Shown piece by piece: positions 8,533 to 17,198 of a stretch of 64,000 nucleotides of DNA. The stretch comes from Chitinispirillaceae bacterium. GTDB taxonomy: Bacteria > Fibrobacterota > Chitinivibrionia > Chitinivibrionales > Chitinispirillaceae. The position numbers were made by a program, and so were the translations under genes. Positions within the stretch are counted from its first letter, which is position 1, and every line of letters starts with the position of its first letter. The notes below the pieces were generated by a model. It ran no database searches, was not told the DNA's origin, and saw only the letters and a list, made by a program, of their open reading frames with translations. The DNA is taken from NCBI GenBank assembly GCA_016929595.1, contig JAFGIN010000017.1:1-64000 (forward strand), given 5' to 3'.

Positions 8533-10230
8533 ATGTTCAAACTTCTAAGGTATCTAACCTATTTTCGATTTGCTTTTCCATCAGTATTCTTTATTGGTTT
8601 GATATCACTTACACTGCCGCTAAGTATAGGACTTGAACCAAGCCTGGGGAAAATGCTGTTTGAAAAAATTTTTGTTACTTTTGATCCGTATCTGCTTTAT
8701 AAATATTTAGGCATTCAGGTGGTGCTTATAGGCTTTACCATCATTTTCAATATGCTCTCTTCGATTCATGGAATAAAGGTGTTTATTTCTGTTGCGAATG
8801 CCATAAAAGAAAAGATGCTTAAGAGATTGTTTCATACGCGGATGAAGTTTTTTCACGAGCACGATTCCGGATTTCTCATTAAGCGAATTACTGAGGATTC
8901 AGATGCTATCTCCGGTGGAATTTCTGCGATATTAACTGTTGTGTGTAATGCTGTGAATATCGTGTGTATTGGTTACCTTCTTTATTTGATATCTGACTGG
9001 GTCTGCTACAGCTACTGTCTGTACCTGGTTGTCTCTATGGTCTGGATTCCAGTGTGGTTGAAGCCGATTCATTGCTACAATCTAAAGTTAGGAAATCTGT
9101 ATTCAGATTTATATAGTTACTTTTTTCAGATAATGCATGGAATAAAAGAGGTGAAAACCAATAATCTTTATCAATCAGTTGATAAAAAAATCATGGTTAT
9201 CTCAAACAAGATAAAAAGGACACATCTGATTGTACTTGTTTTTTACAGTTTGTTATATCAACTTTCGTTTTTCTTCCCTATGGCACTATATGTGACACTG
9301 CTTGTTATTGGATTGGATAAAATTGACTCTGGAGTATTCAGTATCGGAATGTTGCTCGGTCTCTTCAGTGTTCTATGGGGTATTTACCAACCTGTACAGA
9401 ATATTTTCTCTACGATTGATACTATACAGCAGGGCATTACCGCAGCAGAAAGAATGAAGGTTATAAGAAAAGCTTCTCTGGAAAAATCCGGAAAAAAGAA
9501 GTTAGAACAGTTTCAGAACACTATAGAGTTTAAGAATCTATCATTCAGCTATGATGCTGACAACATAGTTTTAAATAACATAGACGTGAGCATTAAAAAA
9601 GGGGAGAAGGTAGCTATTGTCGGCGCAACAGGATCTGGGAAGTCAACATTTGCACAGCTGCTGGTCGGACTCATTGATGCAGATAAGGGTGACATTCTTA
9701 TTGATGGCGTTAAAATGTCAGACTTTACAATAAAGTCTCTCCGGGATGCGATCGTGTACACAACACAGGATGTACATCTTTTCAGAGATACGATAAAGAA
9801 TAATATCGATTTGAAGGGTTGTCTGGCGGAGGAGGATGTTTTTGACATTGTCAAAAAGGTTCAGCTTTATGATCTCATTAACTCTTTGCCTGAAGGGATA
9901 CATTCAAAAATCGGGGATGATGGGTTATCTCTTTCGGGTGGAGAAAAACAACGAATTGCCATCGCCCGCAGTTTTGCTGCTGGTGCTCAAATCATGCTTT
10001 TTGATGAAGTGACTGCTTCTCTTGATCCGGAAATCGAGAAACTAGTTGTGGGTGAAATTGAAAAATTTACTGTTGACAAAACAGTCGTTTTTATCTCTCA
10101 TCGTCTGGAGGCTATTAAGAGGTATGATAAAATTATTGTTTTAAAAGATGGGAAAATTGACGAGATCGGAACTCATGAGGAATTGTCATCACGAAATGGA
10201 GAGTACTATTCTCTGTTTAATCTCGTTTAG
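8533..10230 (+). CDS. ABC exporter, fused membrane and ATPase domains (second of two)
   Basis: A 565-residue half-transporter from the ATG at 8533, four bases after the TolC-like stop. An in-frame TTG at 8491 would lie inside the upstream gene and is less likely. The membrane domain (about 10-300) is followed by Walker A GATGSGKS (364-371), signature LSGGE (467-471), Walker B IMLFDEV (487-493) and a switch His in FISHRLEA. It differs strongly from the first exporter in the membrane domain, so it is not a recent duplicate. Two complete exporters around one MFP/TolC pair suggest either a heterodimer or two export steps. It is the last gene before a 690-bp gap. Confidence 0.92.
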   Translation: MFKLLRYLTYFRFAFPSVFFIGLISLTLPLSIGLEPSLGKMLFEKIFVTFDPYLLYKYLGIQVVLIGFTIIFNMLSSIHGIKVFISVANAIKEKMLKRLFHTRMKFFHEHDSGFLIKRITEDSDAISGGISAILTVVCNAVNIVCIGYLLYLISDWVCYSYCLYLVVSMVWIPVWLKPIHCYNLKLGNLYSDLYSYFFQIMHGIKEVKTNNLYQSVDKKIMVISNKIKRTHLIVLVFYSLLYQLSFFFPMALYVTLLVIGLDKIDSGVFSIGMLLGLFSVLWGIYQPVQNIFSTIDTIQQGITAAERMKVIRKASLEKSGKKKLEQFQNTIEFKNLSFSYDADNIVLNNIDVSIKKGEKVAIVGATGSGKSTFAQLLVGLIDADKGDILIDGVKMSDFTIKSLRDAIVYTTQDVHLFRDTIKNNIDLKGCLAEEDVFDIVKKVQLYDLINSLPEGIHSKIGDDGLSLSGGEKQRIAIARSFAAGAQIMLFDEVTASLDPEIEKLVVGEIEKFTVDKTVVFISHRLEAIKRYDKIIVLKDGKIDEIGTHEELSSRNGEYYSLFNLV

Positions 10231-10270
10231 CCTGAAAAGGTACTTCGCTCATAAAATCCTAACTATGTGA

Positions 10271-10427
10271 AACTATTCAGGTACTTGCAATCGCGATTCC
10301 GCTCATCCTGGGCCCCGAGTTCGGGATCGAAGAGTGGTCGGAGTCCGAAAAACACTCATGATTTTCCTGAGCACGGGATCGATACGAGCGGTCCCGTAAA
10401 CATTGATGTCAATTTACCTGAATAGTT
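10271..10427. repeat. Short inverted-repeat element downstream of the exporter genes
   Basis: Thirteen-bp perfect inverted ends, AACTATTCAGGTA (10271-10283) and TACCTGAATAGTT (10415-10427), bound a 157-bp unit. Its interior is G/C-richer than the surroundings and contains further small dyads (GGCCCCGAGTTCGGGATC, CACGGGATCGATACGAGCGGTCCCG). No coding content was seen. It may be a MITE-like element or a large stem-loop acting as terminator or mRNA stabiliser for the exporter operon. Confidence 0.5.
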
Positions 10428-10920
10428 ATCTGTTCTTTTAAAAAAAAGACTTGACTTTTAAATTTGGTAGTAATTATATTGAAATAGTTCAGAACTTGTG
10501 AATAGATGTATGCGAAAAAACATACTTTATTGATAAGTTTTTTCAGGAAAGGTGGTTGTACTGAATTTGTTTCTGTACAAATAGCTGCTTTTGCAAGTAC
10601 CTTATTGTAGCACTTAATTAATGTGTTGTTTGTCATGAATGAGAACTGTGTTCTCAGGTAACGGTTATAGTGTTGTTGATTTTATAAGTCAGACAACTTA
10701 ATGGTATGTAAATAAAGCAAATGATTGTTGCGGAATTTGCTGCAGTCTGAAGATGTTTTTGTAAAAAAGCATTTGTGGGTGCATTGTACATGCTTATGCT
10801 GTAATTGAGCATAGACAGGTAATTGATAACAGCTTTTAACCTTTTATTGTATTGATATGTTGCTGATTTTATTTAAAAAAGAAACCAAATTGTTAACCAA
10901 ATGTAAGGAGCGGGTGTAAA
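10428..10920 (+). other. Long AT-rich leader region before the ACP gene
   Basis: About 490 bases without a credible gene on either strand. It holds the promoter-like sequence at 10451-10479 and a perfect GAGAAC-TGT-GTTCTC dyad at 10641-10655. If the promoter is used, the ACP mRNA has a 5' leader of over 400 nt, long enough for a regulatory RNA or an operator site. No known riboswitch was recognised. Confidence 0.4.
10451..10479 (+). promoter_or_regulatory. Putative sigma70 promoter for the ACP/ATP-grasp/radical-SAM genes
   Basis: TTGACT (10451-10456) and TTATAT (10474-10479) with an ideal 17-bp spacer, in AT-rich DNA just past the inverted-repeat element. It would drive the genes from 10921 onward. 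Confidence 0.45.
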
Positions 10921-11232
10921 ATGGAACGTGAAATGATTGCAGACAAATTAAAAAATATCATTGTCGAAGTTAAAAATCAGGAAGTGTCGGGTGATTCGAT
11001 TGCTGATTCAACGAATCTGGTAACAGATGTTGGTATTGATTCGCTTCAGTTGATCAACTTTATATTATCCATAGAAGATGAGTTCGAGATAGAACTTGAC
11101 TTTGATAGCTTTGATCTGGATCATCTAAACCGGTTTGGTTCACTTGTAGAATTTGTCGAAGGATGTATTAGTAAAAAAACCGGTACATCACAGGCAACCG
11201 ATGATCTGCTTTTAAAATTAACTGGTATATGA
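10921..11232 (+). CDS. Acyl/peptidyl carrier protein
   Basis: A 103-residue carrier protein. VGIDSLQLI (38-46) has the phosphopantetheine attachment Ser at 41, inside the usual acidic four-helix fold. It starts at an ATG with a strong ribosome-binding site (AAGGAG at 10903). It lies 25 bp before an ATP-grasp ligase, the arrangement expected when an amino acid is loaded on a dedicated carrier, as BtrJ loads BtrI in butirosin synthesis. The 20-residue C-terminal tail after the ACP fold is unusual. No phosphopantetheinyl transferase is present in the window. Confidence 0.93.
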   Translation: MEREMIADKLKNIIVEVKNQEVSGDSIADSTNLVTDVGIDSLQLINFILSIEDEFEIELDFDSFDLDHLNRFGSLVEFVEGCISKKTGTSQATDDLLLKLTGI

Positions 11233-11257
11233 ACAGTTTTACAGGGCTGAAGAACAA

Positions 11258-12592
11258 TTGAGTAAAACTGTTTATTTCGGGGCATTCAACGCAGAAGCGC
11301 ATTTAGACGATAGGGAACGTTATGTGCAGCTACCGGCAATTGCTGATAATGATGCAGATAAAATAATCCATTCGATGGATGAACTTCTTTTCCCATTGTG
11401 TGCACCGGATGATTTTTTAATAACGCGTTACGCAATAAAAACAGTTCAGAAGCAATATCTGGAATCGATAGGTATCCGGTTTAATAACAATAAAGAATCC
11501 ATCGATACGGACTTTTCCCGAATTCCTACTGTCATGGAACTATTGATTGATAACAGGTGGAAGGAGAAATACCGCTCGGTATTTACAAGTGAAGCACTTT
11601 TGTCACCTTATGCGCAAATATCACAAATAAAGCCATTGTGTGAATTCTTTGAAGTTCCTTTTCAAGGTCCTCCTGTCGAGGTAGTGAAAGGGGTAAATTC
11701 AAAGATTTATTCTCATGAAATGCATGAAATTCTCGGGATTGCCCGGTACAGCGAAAAAGTGAGAAATGTCAATGATTTGCGGAAAGCTGTTGCAAACCTG
11801 TCAGGAAGCGTACTGTTGAAATATCCTAATGGGGTTTCTGGAAAAGGTAATTTGTTGATCCAATCTGATACAATGTTTGAAAGAATGGTAAGATTTTTTG
11901 AAGCTCAGATTAAAAACGGGAAAGAACTGGAACTGCTTGTCGAGCCATTACTCGATAAGATGATAGATTTTTCTTGCCAGATGAAAATTGAGCTGAATGG
12001 TCATTGTCGGATTTTGTCGGTTCAGCAGATGGAAAACAACAACTTTGCTTATTGGGGATCCAATTGTGCAGAAGATGATTTGTGTGGTCTTCTGGAAACA
12101 AAACAATATTTCCAGCTTATGCAAAGAGTCGGTTCTCAATTGTATGCTGATGGTTATTTCGGTAATGTTTGTGTAGATTCCATGTTTTTAAAAGATAAGA
12201 CTCTTGTGCCGATCGTTGAAATTAATGCAAGAAAATCAATGGGATTGATCAATTATTCCATGAATGAGCATCTGCGGAAAGAATCAATGAAAAGCCACCT
12301 TCGGTTTTTATCTGTTGGCATAAATTCATCATTCTCCTACGAACGGTTACTTGAAACCATGGATAGTTGCGGTCTACTTTACAAGAAAACCGGGAAATCA
12401 GGGATTCTACCATTGGCTTCAAATGCACTGACGGTGAACCGTGATGCAGATGTTTCAAAATCCAGGGTAGGTAAAATTTACAAAGGTCGGTTATATTTTT
12501 CAGCTGCAGCTTCCGATATGGCTAGTGCAAGTATTCTTTCTAACAGTTTTCGTGATTGTCTGAAAAAGATGGGTTTGGCTATTTATAATTGA
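11258..12592 (+). CDS. ATP-grasp carboxylate-amine/thiol ligase, likely carrier-protein loading
   Basis: A 444-residue ATP-grasp enzyme. LLKYPNGVSGKGN (186-198) supplies the ATP-binding Lys and flexible loop, LLVEPLLD (226-233) is the hinge region, and VEINARKSMG (320-329) gives the Mg-binding Glu/Asn pair. Such enzymes activate a carboxylate as acyl phosphate and pass it to an amine or thiol. Next to an ACP the likely acceptor is the phosphopantetheine thiol (BtrJ-like), which is inference. The probable start is TTG at 11258, giving MSKTVYFGAF. No better start with a ribosome-binding site was seen. Confidence 0.82.
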   Translation: MSKTVYFGAFNAEAHLDDRERYVQLPAIADNDADKIIHSMDELLFPLCAPDDFLITRYAIKTVQKQYLESIGIRFNNNKESIDTDFSRIPTVMELLIDNRWKEKYRSVFTSEALLSPYAQISQIKPLCEFFEVPFQGPPVEVVKGVNSKIYSHEMHEILGIARYSEKVRNVNDLRKAVANLSGSVLLKYPNGVSGKGNLLIQSDTMFERMVRFFEAQIKNGKELELLVEPLLDKMIDFSCQMKIELNGHCRILSVQQMENNNFAYWGSNCAEDDLCGLLETKQYFQLMQRVGSQLYADGYFGNVCVDSMFLKDKTLVPIVEINARKSMGLINYSMNEHLRKESMKSHLRFLSVGINSSFSYERLLETMDSCGLLYKKTGKSGILPLASNALTVNRDADVSKSRVGKIYKGRLYFSAAASDMASASILSNSFRDCLKKMGLAIYN

Positions 12593-12664
12593 AAATTAAT
12601 CACGACGAATGTTTAGTGATAAGAGAGAACAAAATAATCTTTCCATTTAATCTGAGCTTTAATT

Positions 12665-13669
12665 ATGACATATAGTGATAAACTGAAAGTGGGAATACTG
12701 GGGTGTGCAAGTATCGTTGAACATGCTTTAGTCAATCCTGCACGATTTCTGCCTGAACTGGAATTGTACGCAATTGCAAGCAGGCAATACGATAAGGCCA
12801 TGGTATATTCAAAAAAATATAACATTATAAAAGCATTATCTTCCTATAATGATATTCTTTCCGATCCTGAAGTTGATTTTGTGTATATTGCACTTCCCAA
12901 TGATGCACATGTGGAATGGGCCATTAAAGCTGCAAAGGCAAAGAAACATATACTGGTTGAGAAACCACTCTGTCTTGATGTCAAATCACTATATAGTCTT
13001 AAAGAGATATGTGAAAAAGAGGGAGTGTTCATTCTTGAAGCTCTAATGGTACAGCATCATGCATGGCAAACCGAATTGAAAAAAATTATCGGGTCGAACA
13101 TTTTCGGGGCTTTGAAAGAGATAAAAACAGCTATTACTTTCATTCCAAAATACGATTTAGCAGCTAACTATCGAGGCGATCCTGAAAAAGGGGGGGGGTG
13201 CTTTTTCGACTTGTCACCCTATTGGCTGCAGTTTGTACAGTCGATTCGACCGCTGGCTGATGTTCATTATGATGGTAAGTCGTTGTTCAACGGTCCAAAG
13301 GGTATCGATATGACCTTTACTGCATCACTTGAGTACATTGATAACTTTAAATGTTACTTTGAAGCTTCTTTCGAAAAGCCATATCGTGCAGCGCACTCGC
13401 TTTTTTTCGAAAAGGCAATACTGACTGTTGATGATATTTTCAGAGCAAATACAGGCAGATTTAAAATTAGTTTTACCATCGAAGATCTTAAGGAAAAAAC
13501 GTCCAGAAAACTCTTTTTCCCGCCTTCGAATTATTACGAAAACCAGTTACGCTTTTTTATCGATGTTATCCGTGGAACACGAAAAAACATTATGATTGAA
13601 AATTCGATTGAGCGGATAGATTTAATGAATAAAATATATTGCAAGTCAATTAATAGCGTGAATAAATGA
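12665..13669 (+). CDS. Gfo/Idh/MocA-family NAD(P)-dependent oxidoreductase
   Basis: A 334-residue protein with an N-terminal Rossmann fold (LKVGILGCASIVEHAL, 7-22) and the family's EKP motif (99-101), whose Lys is catalytic. The GGGCFFDLSPYWLQ segment (about 176-189) matches the usual G-G-G-x-x-x-D-x-x-x-Y/H block, with Tyr in place of His. Family members oxidise or reduce sugars, cyclitols and aminosugars. Here it could provide a keto-sugar or keto-cyclitol to the neighbouring radical-SAM and glycosyltransferase genes. Substrate unknown. Confidence 0.86.
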   Translation: MTYSDKLKVGILGCASIVEHALVNPARFLPELELYAIASRQYDKAMVYSKKYNIIKALSSYNDILSDPEVDFVYIALPNDAHVEWAIKAAKAKKHILVEKPLCLDVKSLYSLKEICEKEGVFILEALMVQHHAWQTELKKIIGSNIFGALKEIKTAITFIPKYDLAANYRGDPEKGGGCFFDLSPYWLQFVQSIRPLADVHYDGKSLFNGPKGIDMTFTASLEYIDNFKCYFEASFEKPYRAAHSLFFEKAILTVDDIFRANTGRFKISFTIEDLKEKTSRKLFFPPSNYYENQLRFFIDVIRGTRKNIMIENSIERIDLMNKIYCKSINSVNK

Positions 13670-13738
13670 GTATGGAACAATTTGATAATTCATTCCAGGG
13701 GGACATAGAATTCTTCCTGGTAAGGGGAGATTTAACCT

Positions 13739-14854
13739 GTGTCAGAAAAGAACGAAATGGATCAATCATTGGATAAAAAAAGAGCAAATCTATTTTCATA
13801 TCCACGTTGGGTGGTACTTCAGTTACTTGAGCAATGCAATCTTCGGTGTAAGATGTGTTATGAGTGGGGAGAAGAAGGCGCTTATCATGAAAAAAAAGCG
13901 ATGCATCAGCTCGATTTTGAGGTGGTAAAAAAAGTCATAGAAGATTGTGCTCCGGTAAAACCGATGTATGATTTTTTTGGTGGAGAGCCTTTGCTCTACA
14001 AAAGAGTTGATGAAGTCATATCATTAATCAAACAATACGGTAGTGAACTTGTTATCCCGACTAATGGGACTCTGGTGGAAAAAAATGCCGAAATGTTAGT
14101 TGAGACCGGGCCAGACAAGGTATGGATATCTCTGGATGGACCGGAGGAGATCAATGATGCTCAGAGAGGAAAAGGGGTTTTCAAAAAAAGCATTGATGGA
14201 ATAAATAAGGTGCTTGAATTGAGAAACCGTGCAGGAAAAAAGTATCCCAAAATCGGGATTACCTGTATTGTTACTCCTGATAATCACCTCAATATAGAAG
14301 AGTTCTTTTTAAGATGCATTGATCTCAAAAAACTTGATCATATCAGTATTGAAATGCAACTCTTTCTAAGCCAGCAGCAATGCAAAAACTATGGCGATGT
14401 ATTGTCAAATGAATTTAATATTCCTCATGCGCCGTCAGCCTATGCACGTGGCATGGTCTGGGATAAGCAAAAATTTGAATTGATGAATTTTCCGGAGATG
14501 GTTCGTCAGATAAATGCAGTTGCACAATTCTGTAAATCAAACGACATTTTTTTCTTTAATTATCCAAAAACAATTACTGAACAGAATCTTGCTGATTATT
14601 TTTCAGGCAATTATACAAAAATGGTTGATTACAAAAGTAACTGCAGGTTACCATGGATGTATACGGAAATTACTGCGAAGGGTGATGTCGCATCATGTCA
14701 CACCTACTATGATCTGACATTTGGGAATGTTAACGAAACGGGGATTGTTGATATCTGGAATAGTGAGAACTATGGTAAATTCAGAAAATATATGAAAAAC
14801 AACCTGCTGCCAATCTGTACAGCATGTTCCCGATACTATGATTATACGATATGA
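13739..14854 (+). CDS. Radical SAM/SPASM-domain enzyme (first of three)
   Basis: A 371-residue enzyme. The radical-SAM cluster motif CNLRCKMC uses Cys33, Cys37 and Cys40. 'FFGGEPLLY' is the SAM-binding GGE motif. The C-terminal SPASM region (from CRLPWMYTEIT, about 300, to CTACSRYYDY) carries Cys residues for auxiliary Fe-S clusters, with the typical 'GNVNETGIVDIWNSE' stretch. SPASM enzymes modify peptides, or in the twitch subclass oxidise aminocyclitols (BtrN). The start is GTG at 13739, behind AAGGGGAGA. Its stop overlaps the next gene by 4 bp. Confidence 0.92.
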   Translation: MSEKNEMDQSLDKKRANLFSYPRWVVLQLLEQCNLRCKMCYEWGEEGAYHEKKAMHQLDFEVVKKVIEDCAPVKPMYDFFGGEPLLYKRVDEVISLIKQYGSELVIPTNGTLVEKNAEMLVETGPDKVWISLDGPEEINDAQRGKGVFKKSIDGINKVLELRNRAGKKYPKIGITCIVTPDNHLNIEEFFLRCIDLKKLDHISIEMQLFLSQQQCKNYGDVLSNEFNIPHAPSAYARGMVWDKQKFELMNFPEMVRQINAVAQFCKSNDIFFFNYPKTITEQNLADYFSGNYTKMVDYKSNCRLPWMYTEITAKGDVASCHTYYDLTFGNVNETGIVDIWNSENYGKFRKYMKNNLLPICTACSRYYDYTI

Positions 14855-15969
14855 TAAATACCACTTTTAATAAAATAAAAATATTATGTTCAGGTGTTGC
14901 ACTTGGTGTCTATATTCCAGGAGTATCCCTCTGTTATCAGCTGAGAAAACTCGGTTATGAAGCTGAAGTCGTTGTTCTGGAAAATTTACTCCCTGATGCA
15001 GTGCGGGATAAAATACCCGAAACAAAAAATGTGTTCCATTCAAACTTCAGACTAGCACAAATGGGACAAAAGATTGCACGTGACATTACACCAAGTCTGG
15101 ATAAAGAAAAGACAGAACAGCTGTTTTTTCAATGGGAAAATGATCATACTACTCTCTATGTTCTTTTGTCAGGTTTCTGGTTGCCGCTTTTTGAAAATTA
15201 CGGAGTACAACATCTTCTCGATTCACGAGTTATGATACTGCATGTGGACTCGGTGCCATCGCCCTCCTGGAAATTTCTGCAGAAGAAAGAATCCGGAGCT
15301 TACCCGGTTTTTCTTTTTGATTATCAATCTCACAAGTTGAATTTCAAATTGAAGGTTACTGAACAGTCGCCACTTCCATTCGAACAAAGGGAAAACAGGT
15401 TTCTGATACATGGTGGAGGATGGGGAATGGGGACGTATAGAAATGCAGTTTCCACTCTCGAGCATCGGGGAGCTGGACTTGATATCGTGGCTTACAGCGA
15501 AAATGAAGCATTTCCCGATAAAGCGGGGGAGCGTTATTATCTGGTTGATCCAGATTGGCATCCATGGGTAAAAAACCATGAAAATGAACATACGTTTCCC
15601 CCAGTCTCCAGTATTGAATATAAAGTTAAACCGCAATTTTACAGCAGAGCGGAATATCACGAGTTGTACTATGTTGGAGCGTGCAACAAGGCAATTATAA
15701 GCAAGCCGGGCGGATCAACCCTGGTTGATTCCCTCGCATCGGCGACACCTTTTGTATTTCTGGATTCTTGGGGTCAGCATGAAGACTTTAATGCCGCTTT
15801 GTGGATTGAGATGGGGCTCGGGATCACGTTTCAAACATGGGAAAAATCAGACTTTTCTGATGAACTCCTTAAAGCTTGTCATTCTAATTTAGTAAAGATA
15901 TGGGAATCTACTCCCGATTTTGTAACGGCATTAACAAATAAAAAAGCAACAATGAGGATCTTAAAGTAA
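14851..15969 (+). CDS. GT-B-fold glycosyltransferase (MurG/UGT-like)
   Basis: A 372-residue protein with an N-terminal glycine-containing Rossmann start (ILCSGVALGVYIPGVSLCYQL) and a C-terminal donor-binding half. GGGWGMG (about 190) and ISKPGGSTLVDSLASATPFV (about 288-307) resemble the S-x-x-G-G-x-T-x-x-E/D-x-x nucleotide-sugar site of family 28/1 transferases. The ATGATAA overlap with the radical-SAM gene upstream implies coupled translation. Donor and acceptor are unknown. Confidence 0.72.
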   Translation: MINTTFNKIKILCSGVALGVYIPGVSLCYQLRKLGYEAEVVVLENLLPDAVRDKIPETKNVFHSNFRLAQMGQKIARDITPSLDKEKTEQLFFQWENDHTTLYVLLSGFWLPLFENYGVQHLLDSRVMILHVDSVPSPSWKFLQKKESGAYPVFLFDYQSHKLNFKLKVTEQSPLPFEQRENRFLIHGGGWGMGTYRNAVSTLEHRGAGLDIVAYSENEAFPDKAGERYYLVDPDWHPWVKNHENEHTFPPVSSIEYKVKPQFYSRAEYHELYYVGACNKAIISKPGGSTLVDSLASATPFVFLDSWGQHEDFNAALWIEMGLGITFQTWEKSDFSDELLKACHSNLVKIWESTPDFVTALTNKKATMRILK

Positions 15970-16002
15970 CCCGGTTGGTGATCGGGATACAGGAACAAGA
16001 GG

Positions 16003-17181
16003 ATGTGTATGCAACCAAAGACATCAGTGACATTTGATAAGGACCATTTTAACAGAATCAAGCGTACGATACGGAACATGGCTGTTTCTAAAAGAGCGTC
16101 GGCTTTGAACAATTTTGCGGTGTTTTATACTCCCGACGAAGTAGGTATTCAGCTTACAAATAAGTGTAATCTACGCTGTGCGACCTGTTTTCAATGGAAC
16201 GAGGATGGCTTTTTCAACGGTTATTCATTGGATGAGAAAAAAGAGGAGATATCGCTTGAGCTCATAAAGAAAATCCTGGACGAAACACACGAGCAGAAAT
16301 CTAATCTTTACCTGTGGGGCGGTGAACCGTTTTCATATGGCCAGTGGGACAAACTGACCGATCTGCTTTGTGATGATCCCCGATGGACTGTGTTATGTAC
16401 TAATGGCGTAGCAATCAGGAAAAATATTGATTCGATTCTCCGGATTTCAAAGTCACTTGCACTCCTGGTAAGTCTCGATGGTTTCGAGGAAGAGAATGAT
16501 TCTATTCGCGGTAAAGGGGTCTATAAAAAAGTAATCGATGCCATTGATCTTATTGTCGGGCTTAAGAAAGAAGGAAAATACCTGGGAGAAATATCTGTAA
16601 ACTGTGTCATTACAGAACCGATGATCGGAAAATTGCACGATTTTGCCCTGATGATGGAACAGAAAGGAATTAACACACTATACATCTGTTTTCCGTGGTA
16701 TCTTCCAGCTGAAACATCATTACGGATGGATGAATTTTACAGAGAAAATTTTTCATGGATAAAGTCAATAGATGATGGGGCTCCGCCAAGCTGGCACTCG
16801 TATAAATTCAGAATTGACCGCACCAGGTATGAGGAGTTAAAAAAGGACGTTGAAGCGATCAATGCCAGGGAATGGAAGATGCGTTTAAGGTTTCAGCCGG
16901 CGTTAGAAAATGACGAGATTGAAGACTTTCTTGATGGTAAAGAAATGGCCGCGCAGCATCGGACAAAATGTGCCAGCCTGTTTAACCGTATGAATGTGGT
17001 TCCAGACGGGAAAGTTACTGTATGTAAAATGTATCCTGAGTTTGAGGTGGGTGATTTATCTGTGGACAGCGTGGTAGACATCTGGAACGGAGAAAAAATA
17101 AACAAGGTGCGAAGTATTTTGAATAATCAGTTAATGCCAGTGTGTTCAAAATGTATCCTGCTTTACCTTCATGGGGTTTGA
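16003..17181 (+). CDS. Radical SAM/SPASM-domain enzyme (second of three)
   Basis: A 392-residue enzyme. CNLRCATC supplies Cys55, Cys59 and Cys62. LWGGEPFSYG is the SAM-binding block. The SPASM end (CASLFNRMNVVPDGKVTVC...GDLSVDSVVDIWNGE...CSKC) is complete. AGGA at 15991 fits the ATG at 16003, while AAGAGG at 15997 fits better an ATG at 16009 that would remove two residues. The sequence is clearly different from the other two, so the three probably act on different positions or intermediates. Confidence 0.92.
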   Translation: MCMQPKTSVTFDKDHFNRIKRTIRNMAVSKRASALNNFAVFYTPDEVGIQLTNKCNLRCATCFQWNEDGFFNGYSLDEKKEEISLELIKKILDETHEQKSNLYLWGGEPFSYGQWDKLTDLLCDDPRWTVLCTNGVAIRKNIDSILRISKSLALLVSLDGFEEENDSIRGKGVYKKVIDAIDLIVGLKKEGKYLGEISVNCVITEPMIGKLHDFALMMEQKGINTLYICFPWYLPAETSLRMDEFYRENFSWIKSIDDGAPPSWHSYKFRIDRTRYEELKKDVEAINAREWKMRLRFQPALENDEIEDFLDGKEMAAQHRTKCASLFNRMNVVPDGKVTVCKMYPEFEVGDLSVDSVVDIWNGEKINKVRSILNNQLMPVCSKCILLYLHGV

Positions 17182-17198
17182 AAAAGGAGATGGAATAG

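Noticed and set aside
10409-10636. Minus-strand 75-codon frame in the region before the ACP gene
   Set aside because: No ribosome-binding site, composition not protein-like, and it overlaps the inverted-repeat end and promoter-like sequence.
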